Counted from the stretch's first letter, positions 33,607 to 45,100 are shown. The stretch: 64,000 nt of DNA from Peltaster fructicola (GCA_001592805.2 CP051142.1:1798001-1862000); one strand, 5' to 3'. Translations and numbers: made by a program. Notes: a model not told the origin generated them from the sequence alone.

Positions 33607-34695
33607 TTAGGGTTGCAGCCTTCTTTGCAGCGGCCTTTTAGCGGGTGCTTTCTTGGTGACTGGCTTCTTGGCTGGCGGTGCGGTAGATTTGGTGACCCTG
33701 CCTGACTTGGTCTTGCCGAGGGTGACCTCCTTCTTCTCGACTGCTGGTGCCTACTGCCTGTTAGTGTCTGGATTTGTGTGGAAAAGAGGAGCGTACAGCA
33801 GCGGCAGTCTTGCGTGGCTTGCTTGTGTTGGCCTTGGCCTTTGGCTTAGCTGCGGCCTTCTTCGCTGGAGCTGCAGCAGCCTTCTTCGTGGTAGTTGCAG
33901 CGGCCTTCTTGGCGGGAGCCGCCTTCTTTGCTGCAGTCTTCTTTGTCGGAGCCTTTTTGGTAGCTGGCTTTGTCTCGGTCTTCTCGGTCTTGGTGGTCTT
34001 CTTCGCCGCTGGTGCTGCTGGAGCTGCAGCTGGCTTGGCAGCAGTCTTGCTCTCTGGCTTAGCGAGCTTCACTGGACCGGATGGACCTGCGTAACAATGG
34101 TGAGTGGCTGTGCGAGCTGCTGTAATCTGACATACCCTTTGGCTGTGTAAGAACACCGGAAGCAACACCTTTCGAAAGAGCTTTGTTGAGCTGAACCTTG
34201 AATTGTGCTTCTGGGACGGCTGACAGCTTGTAGTTTGCGAGAATATAGCTCTTGAGCTTCTGACGACTGTGAATTGTTAGCCCGTCTTGTACTTCATTGC
34301 ATCGACTTCGTTGCCATTGTAAAGTGCGGCGCTTACCTAGAACCAGCGCGATCCTTGAGCTATATATTAAGAGACTTGTCAGCGATCGATCAACAACAGG
34401 TGAGACGCGTGTCGTGGTGTTGTCAACAAGCAAGAGATGCTCGTCGCAATCTCAGCTGATATTGAACTTTGCGCCGGACGTGAGGAAGAGCTTACAGTGA
34501 TAATAGCCTCCTTGATCATGTCTGTTGGACTGATTAGTACATCTGAGCCATATGATACACAAGTCCGAGACGAGTTCATCGCCTGGTTGTTGTGCAGGTC
34601 GTTGTTAACATACCAAGGTAAGCTGGGTGCGAGGGCTCTTTGGCAGCAGCCTTCTTTGCGCCCGAGGCGGTGGCAGCAGCTTTCTTTGGTGCCAT
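33607..34695 (-). CDS. Linker histone H1
   Basis: Six exons: 34614-34695, 34496-34521, 34337-34359, 34136-34266, 33797-34086 and 33607-33750. They give 231 aa in one exact frame. A short Lys/Ala-rich N-tail is followed by the winged-helix GH1 domain, HPAYLDMIKEAIITLKDRAG, SSRQKLKSYILANYKLS and LNKALSKGVASGVLTQPKG, assembled from exons 1-4. The long C-terminal tail has repeated KKAA and APAKKAA blocks, typical of chromatin-compacting H1. Two exons are only 26 and 23 nt and both code for GH1 residues. H1 binds linker DNA at the nucleosome dyad. Filamentous ascomycetes usually have a single H1 gene (hhoA/hH1). Intron positions were chosen to restore the GH1 fold; the junctions at 33797/33750 fall in repeats and could slip by a few codons. 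Confidence 0.9.
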
Positions 34696-35359
34696 TGCGA
34701 ATTGATCGTTCGTTCAGGTAGAAGAGTATACGGCGATTCAGATGAAGCTGGAAGGACGACGAGACGATGTGTGGATATGGCGAGCAATGGTTTGTTGTGT
34801 AGAGGGTATAGAGCGAAACAACAGAGCAAAGCGCGCAGCGTGATGGGGGCGGGGCGTGGCTTCCATATATAAAGGAACGCTAGCGTTGCGCGATGCCCAC
34901 TATCAACACAGGTCATGTCAGTCCCGGTTCTGACACTAGCCTTCCTCTGCTATCACACTCACGCGATCTCATGCTGCTCACAGGGTTCCGGCGATGCCTG
35001 CTCATCTTCTGAAGTTGAATTTGTCCAATCGTACGGCTCTGTTGTCTGGTCGTCCCACCGTATGACTCGGTACGCGCTCTAGCTTCTGCTCGTGCTGAGT
35101 CGACGTCAGTTACGCGTTGATCTGTTTTGATTTTGCGCTTGACATCAGCATGATCATCTTCTCTTCGAGCTTAACGACTTGCGCCGTCATCAGAAGAACA
35201 GCCGTCTTGGACCTGCTTGGATGTGAAGAACCCCGCATGACTTGAAGAGAAATGTCATGTGACGATGTGTTACGGCATATGCACCATTTGCTGAACGTCC
35301 TGGGAGAGCGTTGTTGTTAGCCATAGGCGCTCGACACCGTTGGACGTCTGACAGCCGTC
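34696..35359. other. Histone H1 promoter and TGS1 3' flank
   Basis: A TATATAAA element lies at 34866-34873 and a G-rich block (GGGGGCGGGGCG) at about 34845-34856, some 150-180 nt upstream of the H1 ATG. The TATA reads better on the plus strand, opposite to H1, so its assignment is uncertain. No gene is seen. Confidence 0.4.
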
Positions 35360-36168
35360 TCAAGGCTCGGCGAAGCTTCCGAAGTATACACAAAGGGCAT
35401 TGCTGTGTCCATGCATGCAGTAATGGATGACGTCCAGCTTTTTGTCCTTCTGGGCAAGCTCTGCGATCTGACGGAGGTCCGAAGTGCGTGGTAAGTACAG
35501 CACGTAATGATCAGACGCTTTCGAGAAGGCCGAGTGGAGATCCATCAGGGAGTATGGCTGCATGACGCTGAGATCGAAGACATTGTGACTGGTATACGAC
35601 GGTCCTGTTGCTGGTTAGTCAGGCATAAAGCAGACACAGCATGGCTCACCTCCCCATGGTGGACTGCCAAAGATCACTGCGTCCTTGCTAATCCCTTTGA
35701 GTTGCTCCTGCAGCACTTCGAAGCTGTCGCCATGGATGAACCAGATCTTCTTTCTGACACCATAGATTTCCGCGTTGCGTTTGGCGCACTGAAGCACAGT
35801 AGCATCCTTCTCGACAAGGAAGATCCTGGACCATCGACCGCTCAGCGCGAAGTGAATCACGTTGCCGCCGGCGCCGCCGAATGCGTCGATGATGATGGTT
35901 TTGGACGGAGGTGCACGAGCAACTTCTGTCGCGATCTGCCTGGAGGACTTCATCAGTACTGGTCGGAAGTCATGAAGGAGATCTGATACTGAGCGATAGG
36001 TTCAGGTGTGACTCCAAACCATACGTCGTCGGTCATCCAAACGCCTTCGTCGTACTTTGAGAAGATCTCGTGTCGACGATGCCAGTATTTCAAGATTTGC
36101 GAAGGCACTTCTTCGACCTCCGTATAATGATGAATCCCATTAGGCAGTGGTTCTTCTGTCGAGCCCAT
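35360..36168 (-). CDS. TGS1: Trimethylguanosine synthase Tgs1
   Basis: Exons are 35990-36168, 35650-35939 and 35360-35604 (50- and 45-nt introns), giving 237 aa. The protein opens with a short lead, then YWHRRHEIFSKYDEGVWMTD and the substrate-facing VTPEPIA. Splicing restores PEPIAQQIATEVAR, then SAM motif I IDAFGGAGGNVIHFAL, FLVEKDA (motif II), and the catalytic SPPWGGPSYTS, whose Trp stacks on the m7G cap and which spans intron 2. The end YLPRTSDLRQIAEL with GHSNALCVYFG matches the family. Tgs1 converts m7G caps of snRNA, snoRNA and telomerase RNA to 2,2,7-trimethylguanosine in the nucleus or nucleolus. Length equals the catalytic core, as in fungi. The gene is divergent from the GRASP gene, with 279 nt between starts. 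Confidence 0.9.
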
Positions 36169-36447
36169 CGTGCACGAAAGATGCTCTGTGAACTTGAGGG
36201 TCGTTCAGATCAAGCTGCTGTAGAACATTTCGACGAGCAGTGCTTCCACCTGTAGATGTTCGTGGTAGGCCTGTTGACTGTGTGCAGCAATGGTTGAAGC
36301 TGTGCTTGAGCTCGACCAATGAAGTCGAAGGATGCCTTCGCGGGCTAGCGCGACGTTAGTTGGCCGCGTGAGGTGTCCAATACATGTACCTATAGCTTTG
36401 CACCTTTCACAAGCAGATTCACGAGGACCGCACACAAGTTCGCCAGG

Positions 36448-37407
36448 ATGGCGAACATGTTCGGAGCGATCAATCGCTTCATTTCGCGTCTAGATAGCGA
36501 CGGCATCGTTACCCAACAGTCGAAAACTACAGGTTATGGCTTTCAGGTCCTTCGAGCTACGAACATCGACCTACCACTAGAACCGTGGTTTGACTTCATA
36601 ATTGGCATCAATGGCCGGACAATCGACAACCCAGAGCCCAGTCTCCTCGCCACCGAGATCCGCAATTGCGCAGGAACCGCGATCAGTCTTGGTGTTTACA
36701 GTGCCAAGGGTCAGCACATTCGAGAGGTTTATGCTACGGTACCTCAAGATGGCTCGTCCTTAGGCTTATCCTTGCAATGGACGCCGCTCAGTCTCGCAGC
36801 GGACGTATGGCATATCCTAGATGTCATGCCGAACTCCCCAGCCGATGTCGCGGGACTTCTACCTTACAGCGACTATGTGGTTGGCTCACCAGAGACAGTA
36901 TTGCGAGGCGAGGGTGGGCTTGGTGAGCTCATTGAACAGTACATGAACCGGGCTTTAAGATTGTGGGTGTACAACAGCGAATACGATGTTACGAGGATGA
37001 TCACCATCACACCAGCGAAGAACTGGGGAGGAGACGGTGCGTTGGGATGTGTCTTAGGATATGGAGCTCTCCATCGAGTGCCCGCCCCTTTGACAGAACC
37101 AACACATGCACCAGGAGAGACCTTGTTCGATGGCGAGAAGACTGAAACGCGGCCAACTGTAGACGATGTGCCGGAGTCGACGCCTGCAGACTTTCTGATT
37201 CCAGCGGACATGCCACTAGCAAGTCCAGCATCGCCAGCACCACCCTCAGGCAAAGCACGAAAAGCACGTGCGCACCACAACACTGCTCCGGCCGCAGGAC
37301 TGGACGATTACTTCAAGGAGGGCGAAGAACAGAGCAGAGAGGCGGATAATGCACCGTCCGCCAAAGCAGCTGGTGCACCTCCACCTCCGCCCAAGGCAAG
37401 CAAATGA
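36448..37407 (+). CDS. GRASP55/65-family Golgi protein (Grh1-like)
   Basis: Single exon, 319 aa from the first in-frame ATG (36448); an ATG three codons on (36457) would give the usual MFGAINRF start. Two tandem PDZ-like GRASP domains follow: GYGFQVLRATNIDLPLEPWF with FDFIIGING (about residues 25-105), and SLGLSLQWTPLS with ADVWHILDVMPNSPADVAGL (about 110-205), ending WGGDGALGCVLGYGALHRVP. The C-terminal 110 residues are Pro/Ala/Ser-rich and disordered. There is no Gly2, so N-myristoylation is not expected; yeast Grh1 instead uses an acetylated amphipathic N-terminus. GRASPs tether early-secretory membranes and support unconventional secretion. The stop lies 5 nt from the stop of a tentative minus-strand gene. 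Confidence 0.9.
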   Translation: MANMFGAINRFISRLDSDGIVTQQSKTTGYGFQVLRATNIDLPLEPWFDFIIGINGRTIDNPEPSLLATEIRNCAGTAISLGVYSAKGQHIREVYATVPQDGSSLGLSLQWTPLSLAADVWHILDVMPNSPADVAGLLPYSDYVVGSPETVLRGEGGLGELIEQYMNRALRLWVYNSEYDVTRMITITPAKNWGGDGALGCVLGYGALHRVPAPLTEPTHAPGETLFDGEKTETRPTVDDVPESTPADFLIPADMPLASPASPAPPSGKARKARAHHNTAPAAGLDDYFKEGEEQSREADNAPSAKAAGAPPPPPKASK

Positions 37408-37412
37408 GGAGC

Positions 37413-37890
37413 TCAGGATGCAGGCCGAGGACCTCCTCTCTCATGATATCGCACTGCGCTCGCCGGCAGCACAAACAGAAGCTCCAGGTGAATCGACATC
37501 TTAGTTATGCAAGACGGATTACTAGGTTACTCACAGACATGATTGTTATATCCAGTGGAACGCCATATCTTGCGGAGCCTTGCATAATCGCAACGAATAT
37601 CATGTGCAAGCAGATGCAGGAGCCGATGATCAAAAGTATCTGCAACGTATGCACGAAGGTTGACAAGTAGAGTCTGGCAGGCTTTGGCTGAGGTGCCCGC
37701 TCAAGCAGTCCACAAGCAAGGATGAGTCCTGTTCGGGAGCAGTACATTTTGTCTGGATGCGTGCAGTAATGCTATACACAGTCATATGTCAGCAAGTCAT
37801 CATACGCCAACAAAGTTAAAGCTGGTGATGGCAGCAGACCTCCAAGATAATCGCTAAAATCAACAAGTCGTAAGCCAGTTCAACTATCAT
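37413..37890 (-). CDS. Tentative small multi-pass membrane protein
   Basis: A possible three-exon gene: 37840-37890, 37535-37771 and 37413-37481, giving 118 aa. I do not recognise it. Exon 1 encodes VELAYDLLILAIILE, exon 2 a long hydrophobic segment FVHTLQILLIIGSCICLH with more following, and exon 3 LLFVLPASAVRYHERGG: three likely membrane segments with a Pro/Lys-rich loop. The second intron has a consensus GTGAGT donor; the first has a weaker GTCTGC donor. The ATG overlaps the TAA of the upstream ECM14 gene (TAATG), and the stop is 5 nt past the GRASP stop. An internal ATG at 37747 would give a shorter form. The phases close exactly and hydrophobicity is conserved across exons, but there is no homology evidence. 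Confidence 0.35.
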
Positions 37891-39512
37891 TACAGGTCCA
37901 CTTTCAGGCCTTTGCCCTCCGGAACACTCTTGGCAAGCGTCACAGGACTCGCCTTTGCAACGCCATAGGCCTCTGTTAGGAAGCTTCCAAGATACAGCAT
38001 CGCATCGAAGATCTCTTTGCCGGTCGGCACGATGTGTTCTCGTGGCAGTAGGAAGCCGTACGTTCCCTTGTCTCGGAGCTTTATCTGGTACGACCATCGC
38101 GTGTGGAGCTCGTGGTGGAAGTAGTCGAGTGCAGAGCCACCCGGGGACTCCACGAAAGGCAGAATCTTCTTCTTGTCTTTGACCCAGGCAGTGTTGCCTT
38201 CACAAGCCGACATGACCTCGTACTGGTGTCCGTGAGAGACACGAATGGCTTTCTCCAGTCCGAATGCAAGTTCTTCCAGATCTTCTAGCCCTGGTGGTGT
38301 CCGGTCGCAAGAGTATCCGTACGGATATAGAATCTGTTGCGAGTAAGAATGTAGATCGATGAAGGACACAAACTCGACGCTGTTCTCGGTCTGGTTCTTC
38401 GCCCACTGTGCAAGTTGTTTTGCTTCCGTAGCCTGGAACGGCTGCTCGCCTGCATAAGACTCTGAACACGCATTACCAGCTGTAGCATCGCCGTCCCATT
38501 CATAGCCAAAGCTATGATCAAGATCGAGGCCTTGACAGAACCTCACGTTGGTCTGCTGTCTGTTCTTGCGCCATAGTCTATCGGTCTCCCAAGTGTAGAC
38601 ATAACCATCTGGGTTGATAGTCGGCACGATTACGAAGTCAAACGCCTCCAACAGTTGTGTGATGGGCGCGTTCTTGCCGTAGCCAGTGATCAAGCTGTAG
38701 GCAATGTAGTTCGCTGTACTGGTGCTGATCCATTCACGAGCATGCAGTCCGGCTGCAATAAGTATTGTCTTTCGTGGTGATGTCTCTTCTTGTCTATTCG
38801 TTGGGTGCACGCCGATGCGTAGAGCATGGATGTCACGGCCTTCAGCTGTAGTGCCTATCTTCACAAGACGAGTATGTGTGGTGAAGAGTGAAGAGAGAAG
38901 TCTCATCCAGGGCACAATAACTGAGAGAGGTTGATAGTCGGAGAAGAAGATATTAGAGTCACCAGAGGTAGTCTTGCCATCGCCAGTAGGCAGCTTCGCA
39001 GAAAACTGTCGTTGTGGCACCGGAGATGCTACAGTCGTGGACTCCTTAGCGATGGACTTCGGATAAGTATTCCATATCGCCAATGCTAAGTCTCGTTGTC
39101 TGAGCAGTGGTTTGTGGGAGTTGTGTAGCGACTTTGGCAGCAGTCCAAGCAAGGAGGGCACGAGAGGTTCTGCGAGCCGTATGTCTACCCAGTCTTGTGT
39201 AAAGTCCCATACGTCAAGTATCAGTGTAGACACTGCCTCTTTCAAGCTGTCCACCTCTTCAGCGTTGCTGACGTTGAATCTCAGAACGATATCACCCTCG
39301 TATTGCGCTAGGAGCTTCGCGTCCACGTCGGGTCTGCCGTTATGGCATTGTGGGGTGGTGCTTTCAGGTCTCCAGAGTGCTGAGATGATTCTGTTCGAAA
39401 CCTTGCGCCAGGTCGACCGTGCGGGATGTTGTGAAGGCAGTGACGGCAGATGTATAGCGGCCACCGGTAGACTCAATGCCAACAAGGGCACTATCGTACG
39501 TTGCAGACGCAT
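37890..39512 (-). CDS. ECM14: Ecm14-type inactive metallocarboxypeptidase
   Basis: Single exon, 540 aa. The ATG at 39512 starts a signal peptide (MRLQRTIVPLLALSLPVAAI). An open frame continues upstream without an ATG. The prodomain (about residues 60-165) precedes an M14 domain with zinc ligands His257 and Glu260 in GLHAREWIS and a third His in DLHSYSQQILYPYGY. The general-base Glu of active carboxypeptidases is replaced by Lys478 (YQIKLRDKGTYGFLLP), the hallmark of Ecm14, a secreted pseudopeptidase linked in yeast to the cell wall. The C-terminal tail beyond the catalytic fold is about 40 residues. The missing Glu is read directly; lack of peptidase activity follows from family knowledge. 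Confidence 0.9.
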   Translation of the reverse strand: MRLQRTIVPLLALSLPVAAIHLPSLPSQHPARSTWRKVSNRIISALWRPESTTPQCHNGRPDVDAKLLAQYEGDIVLRFNVSNAEEVDSLKEAVSTLILDVWDFTQDWVDIRLAEPLVPSLLGLLPKSLHNSHKPLLRQRDLALAIWNTYPKSIAKESTTVASPVPQRQFSAKLPTGDGKTTSGDSNIFFSDYQPLSVIVPWMRLLSSLFTTHTRLVKIGTTAEGRDIHALRIGVHPTNRQEETSPRKTILIAAGLHAREWISTSTANYIAYSLITGYGKNAPITQLLEAFDFVIVPTINPDGYVYTWETDRLWRKNRQQTNVRFCQGLDLDHSFGYEWDGDATAGNACSESYAGEQPFQATEAKQLAQWAKNQTENSVEFVSFIDLHSYSQQILYPYGYSCDRTPPGLEDLEELAFGLEKAIRVSHGHQYEVMSACEGNTAWVKDKKKILPFVESPGGSALDYFHHELHTRWSYQIKLRDKGTYGFLLPREHIVPTGKEIFDAMLYLGSFLTEAYGVAKASPVTLAKSVPEGKGLKVDL

Positions 39513-40030
39513 ATTGACGATGGCTAGCTCTCCACGATGCCACTTTCTCGAGTGTGTAGACAGTGCTGAAGTTGGTTGTTCATCGAGGTTAATGTTGCTT
39601 AAAGTTGGGGCCTGGCTCGGCACTTCACTACAGATCAGATGACAGCATGGCGGGCTGCCAAGGCTCTGCTACAGCACCATGTGTTCGCAATCATCTTGAC
39701 AATGCTGACGATGCCATGCCAATAACGTCAAAGCAGATCTTATGCGAGGCGAAGTACAGACGCGCGCGCAGAGGTATACAAGGGTCGGCAAACACAAGTG
39801 GCAGGACATCTTCATACAACTTTGTGCACACGCGATGCTGATGCATCCGTAGCAACGGATCGTGCCTCGAAGCATAGCAGTATCTACAAGGCTAGTCCGC
39901 CGACCCATTTGAACGCACGCTCTGATTCAAGTCTCTTGGTGATATCTCCCTATTGATCTCGCTCTAGTAGTCGTAAAGTCGAAGAAGTCCACTCATTTAC
40001 AATCGATGCAAATGTCATTTCTTGGACAAC
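39513..40030. other. Intergenic: ECM14 upstream region and MAPKK 3' flank
   Basis: The 518 nt separate two minus-strand genes. No coding or RNA gene is supported. Confidence 0.5.
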
Positions 40031-41334
40031 TCATGCTTTTCGTGAGGCCAATGGTGCTTGCCGGATGGGTAAGGTGGTCTGTTGCACGTTCTGAGCACTG
40101 CTTTTCCGCAGTGGGAACGGTCGGTCATTGTCAGAAGGTGATTGTGTCGCCGTTAGTGGTGTCGGCAGGCCAGTAGTCTCACCCCTCAATAGGGCCGCCG
40201 TGGATGGGCTGAGCTGAGGTGCGAGATGACTCTTGCGATTCTGCTTCTCCATCATACCGACAGCCCACGCCTCCAGATCGACAGGCGTGCGCTTGGCGGC
40301 CTGTAGGAATGGATCTGTTTCGTACAGCTGTTGTGGTGTCGGTCGCTCATCTGGAACCTTCATCAGACACTTTGCGATGACATCTTCCAGAATCTGCGGG
40401 AACGCATCACTCTTCGGCAGCTTTGGTGCAGGCTCTAGAACAATCTGCTGCAACAGATCAAGGATGCCCTGCGGTCCTGCTGCCTCCTCTTCATCTTCGG
40501 CGTCGATACTGAATGGAAACTTGCCGATAGCCAGCTCCATCAGTGTCAGACCGACACTCCAAACGTCACTCTTGACTGTGTAAGGACTTCCTTGTATTCG
40601 CTCTGGCGCCATGTATGTTCCAGTGCCGACGAACGTGTCTGCCACACTGTTGTCGAGCTCACTGCTGACACCAAAATCACACAGCTTGATCTGGCCTCTA
40701 CTATTGACCAGAATGTTCGATGGCTTTATATCGCGGTGCATGATTCTGTGCGTGCGATAGAGGTAAGTCAACCCTCCCAACACTGCTTCCGCGATCTTGC
40801 CAAGTACGTCTACTCGGATGGGACCGAAGTTCTTCGAGATACTGTCTAGTGATCTAGCAGAATTAGCAGGAAGGTCCATCATGAGTGTTGAACGACTTAC
40901 CCAACGTCGGCATACTCCATACACATTGTGACATCGCCCGACTCGTTCATGAATGCTCCGTAGAAACCTACGATGTATGGCGAGTTGCATTCGAACATGA
41001 TCTGTAGCTCTCTCACGATCCGCTTTCTTATCTCGCGTTTTGCTTCCACATGTATTATCTTTCTTGCCATGACAACATTCGTCGCAGTGTGCATGACTTT
41101 GCTGACTGTACCACCATTACCAGCTCCCAACTCTTTCAGGACGACGAGATCCTCGCTGCGAAGGTCCAGTCTGAACTCCACACCAATCTCGAGTTGGTCT
41201 CGATCGTCTTTGCCCTTAGACCCGGGTCGTTGTCCGTTATCGACAGGAGGAGTAGCGGGTTTGGGTGCTGAGAGTGCCAGGCCTTTGACATTCTTACGCT
41301 TCATGGTTCTTGCTTGACCTATCGTTTCCGACAT
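40031..41334 (-). CDS. STE7: Ste7-type MAP kinase kinase (Fus3/Kss1 pathway)
   Basis: Exons are 40901-41334 and 40031-40853 (47-nt intron GTAAGT...GCTAG), giving 418 aa. The N-terminus contains TMKRKNVKGLAL, conserved in the MST7/Fuz7 group, probably as part of a MAPK docking site. Kinase motifs: glycine loop GAGNGGTVSKV, VAIK-lysine region MARKIIHVE, HRDIKPSN, DFG in CDFGVSSELDNS, and the activation segment SVADTFVGTGTYMAPE, whose Ser and Thr are the MAPKKK phosphorylation sites. The Ser/Pro-rich C-tail (about 80 residues) follows the kinase domain. The pathway controls mating, invasive growth and, in plant pathogens, infection structures. The Ste7 group is preferred over Pbs2 or Mkk1 from the N-terminal block and activation-loop sequence. 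Confidence 0.88.
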
Positions 41335-42103
41335 GACTGCTGTTGGTAGACAACCACTGTGTTAAACTGGGTAGACGAGGATGTTTCTCTGGTGCTGAAG
41401 CTCGGCCACGATGACAGTCAAGTCAATTGTGAAAGTAGCCTTTGTCGCAGGTCGAGAGGTTCACCAGACATCCGTGAAGGCTCGAGCGCCGCACATATGT
41501 CTTTGGCCTGTGGTGCTCAAACGCCGGGATTGAAGGCGCCTATTTCGTGGCCAATGGAGCTGCGATTTGCGATGTACACCCTTAGCAACAAGGGATCAAC
41601 AGGCGTTAGAATTGAAGTAAAGCCAGGCCGCAGTAATAAGGAGTAAAGGTGGACGATCAACGGCGTTGGTATGGGATTGTGCAATACTGTGCAGACTGTT
41701 GTTGGTGGGGCGTGTCGTCAACTGTGACCCTTGTTCGTGGATCAGGAGGCTGACCACTGATTGTGTTCGCCAAAAGGCCAAATACAATGTCAGATGAGGC
41801 TGTGTAGCTAGCATACTCATACATGATTACATACTGCCGTACGGAATGCTGCTCAAGCGCACTGAATGCAAAGGTGATCAAGCGATATCACCTGTAGCGC
41901 ACGTGATATATAGAGCCTGAGGCAATAATCGCGCTAGCGAATAATAGCAGTTACTTGAACATCAAAGACAATTGTTGCTCGTGTCACGACCTTCCATCTT
42001 GCTTTCTATTCCCACAACGCAACCACCGTGCTGCGACAGATACGACACCTGTTGCGCCTGACATCGCTCGATCCCTTCCTATTAGTCCTAATCCTGAGTC
42101 GCA
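41335..42103. other. Divergent promoter region between MAPKK and SPT6 genes
   Basis: The 769 nt contain CACGTGAT at 41900-41907, overlapping a TATATAG run, about 195 nt upstream of SPT6. No gene is recognised. Confidence 0.45.
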
Positions 42104-45100
42104 ATGTCGACCAGAGACTTTTTCGACACTGTCGCAGACGAAGGCAGCGAAGAGGATGAGGATTTCGATGAGGAGACGGGCGAGGCTCAGCAACGAGCAA
42201 GCAAAACTAATGGCTTAGAAGACTCAAGCGAAGAAGAATCCGACGAGGACGATGATGGAGAAGAAGCGCGTAGAATTCGTGAAGGCTTCATCGTCGATGA
42301 AATCGAGGACGAAGACGACCGAAGGGAGCGCCGTCGCGAGCGCAAGAAACGCCGACGTGAAGAAGCTGAAGATGAACAACTCGATGCAGAAGATTTGGAT
42401 CTGATTGGAGAGACCCTGCCTGGAGAGGGCCGACAGACAGAACAGAGCAAGTACAAGCGTTTGAAACGAGGTCATCGCGATGAGCGCGCTGCCCATGAAG
42501 CTCGTGGCGTAGAGGACATCTTCTCGGATGACGACGATGACGCCGTTGGAAATCGTAGACCAAACTTCCTGACAAACGAGATGGACGATTTCATCGAAGA
42601 GGACCCCTACGAGGATGGTGGTGAGCTCGACGAGGACATGGAGATCCGACAGCCATCTCAACGAGCCGGCTTTACCTCTATGAAGGACCTTGTCGACTCT
42701 GGTTACGACGAGGCGGATCTTGAAGATGTGGTGCAAGCTTTCGGCAACGGAGATGAATACGAGTGGGCGCTGGAGAACGAACGAGCTCGTGCCGATGAGG
42801 AGCAAGATCCAGAGCGCGCTCTTGAGCTCAAGGATGTCTTCGAGCCGTCGCAGCTTGTTGAAAGAATGCTGACAGATGCCGATAACACCATTCGCATGAC
42901 TGACCTCCCAGAACGATTCCAGCTGGCTCGGAGACCTTACAGCGATGTCTTCGACCTTCCGGACGAGGAACGTGTAAAGCTTGAGATCGAGGAGGCCAAC
43001 TGGATCACAGATCTCATGTGGCCACGACAGCGATTGTCGTCTGACCTTCACAAGCCGTTTCGTCAGGTTGTCGCACGAGTGCTCGATTACATGAACAAGG
43101 ACGGCTTGGAACCACCTTTCATCTTCAATAACCGCAAGGACTACCTCATCCACCAGGAAGGCATTAAGGACAATGAGATTCAAGCCGAAAAGCTTGTCAA
43201 CGTTCAATCTCTTTGGGATGTCTTTGATCACGACCTCAAATTCAGAGCCTTCGCAGAGAAGCGCGCTGGTATCAGAAAGAGCATTGAGTTGATGAAAGAG
43301 ATAAATCCAGAGCTGCAAGACGTGGTCTTTGAGGAGCTTCTGCCCACAGCGATAAGCATAGAAGAGCTGCAAGATATTCAGGACTACATCAACTTCCAGT
43401 ATGGACAGCAAATGAAGGACATCAGTATCGCCGAGGCAGAAGCCCAGGGCACCCAGAAGCGTGCGCAAGGCAGTCGCAATGTCTGGGACAAGGTACGCTC
43501 GAGCAGTGCATATCATCTTGTCCGCGCTTTCGGAATCAACGCAGATGCAATCGCACAGAATGCTGCCAAGATTGGTCGTAAGAACTACACAGAAGATCCC
43601 GACATGCGTCCAGACGACCTTGCGGATACTCTTGTACAAGAGCCAGGTTACCGCACCGGTGCGGAGGTTCTCACTGCCGCAAAGGCCATGTTCATTGAAG
43701 AGCTTGTCATGAGTCCACGCATGCGCAAACACATGCGTAAGGTCTACTTCGAGCAGGTCGTATTCGACGCAGTGCGCACAGAAAAGGGTCTCAAGCAGAT
43801 TGATGAAGACCACCCATACTACGAATTCAAGTATCTACGCAAGCAGGACATTCGAAGCTTCGTTGAACGACCAGAGCTGTTCCTTCGCATGGTCAAGGCG
43901 GAAGAGAGTGGCCTGGTCGAAATCAGGGCTCGACTCCTGAGAGAGTCGAAGGTGGCAGAAGAATTACGACGCTGCATTGAGTCTGATGCTTTCTCTGACG
44001 TCGCTGATGCCTGGAACACTCTGCGTAAGGAGACCATCGACCTTGCTCTTAAGAAGCTGCATCGGATCATGGCTCGAAGCTGCAAAGAGACCGTCAAGAA
44101 TGAATGTGAGAACAGCATCGCCATCCGCTGTCGAGTCGCATACAACGCCAAGCTCGATCAAGCTCCGTACAAGCCTCAGGGCATGATACTAGGCACCACG
44201 CCGCGTGTCTTCGCGTTAAGCAATGGTGCTGGCAACCGCTCGGACGCTATCTGCTGGGCATATGTTGACGAACATGCCCGTGTGCTAGCCAATGGCAAGT
44301 ACAGTGATCTTCGTCTCGGCAATGTCGAGAAGTATCAGGCCGATGGCAAGGACGTGGCGCCTTTCGTCGAGGAGATTAGAAATCACAAGCCGGACGTCAT
44401 TGCCGTGTCTGGGTGGAGCGTTGAGACGAGACGACTATACAAGGACCTGCAAGATATCATCAAGAAGTTCGACCTCCGAGGTACGCCCTACGAGGACGAG
44501 GACAAGAGAGAGATCTCTGATGAGCTCGACGTCGTCATTGTCAATGATGAAGTTGCTCGTCTGTACCACACATCAGAACGAGCGGCTACAGACCATCCTG
44601 GTGTTCCGCCATTGACAAGATACGCCGTCGCGCTTGCAGCATACATGCAAGACCCGCTCAAACAATATGCAGCACTCGGCAAGGACGTCGCCTCGATATC
44701 GTTCGACCCTGACCAGCACCTCATACCTGAAGAGAAGCTGATGAAGTATTTGGAAACCGTAATGGTTGATACTGTGAATCTGGTTGGAGTCGAGATCAAC
44801 GATGCAATTCACGATCCGCTGATCGCAAACTTGCTACCATACATCTCAGGTCTAGGTCCACGAAAAGCTGCCCAGATGCTCAAGGTCGTCAACGCAAGCG
44901 GTGGCGAGGTCCTTAATCGTTCTGAGCTTGTTGGCGATGTGGAAAACAATAAAAAGCCTGCAATGGGCCCTCGTTGTTTCATCAATGCGGCAAGTTTCCT
45001 CTACCTTATCTACGACAAGAACGAGCCTGAGTCGGAGTATCTCGACTACACTCGTATCCACCCTGAAGACTACGATATCGCACGGAAGATGGCTGCTGAT

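Noticed and set aside
37816-38097. A 93-codon minus-strand frame overlapping the ECM14 3' end
   Set aside because: Its first part is an out-of-frame reading of ECM14; only its last codons coincide with the tentative membrane protein.
42224-43813. A 529-codon minus-strand open frame
   Set aside because: It is antisense to the acidic N-terminal part of SPT6, which has clear domains; the skewed codon composition there leaves the opposite frame open by chance.
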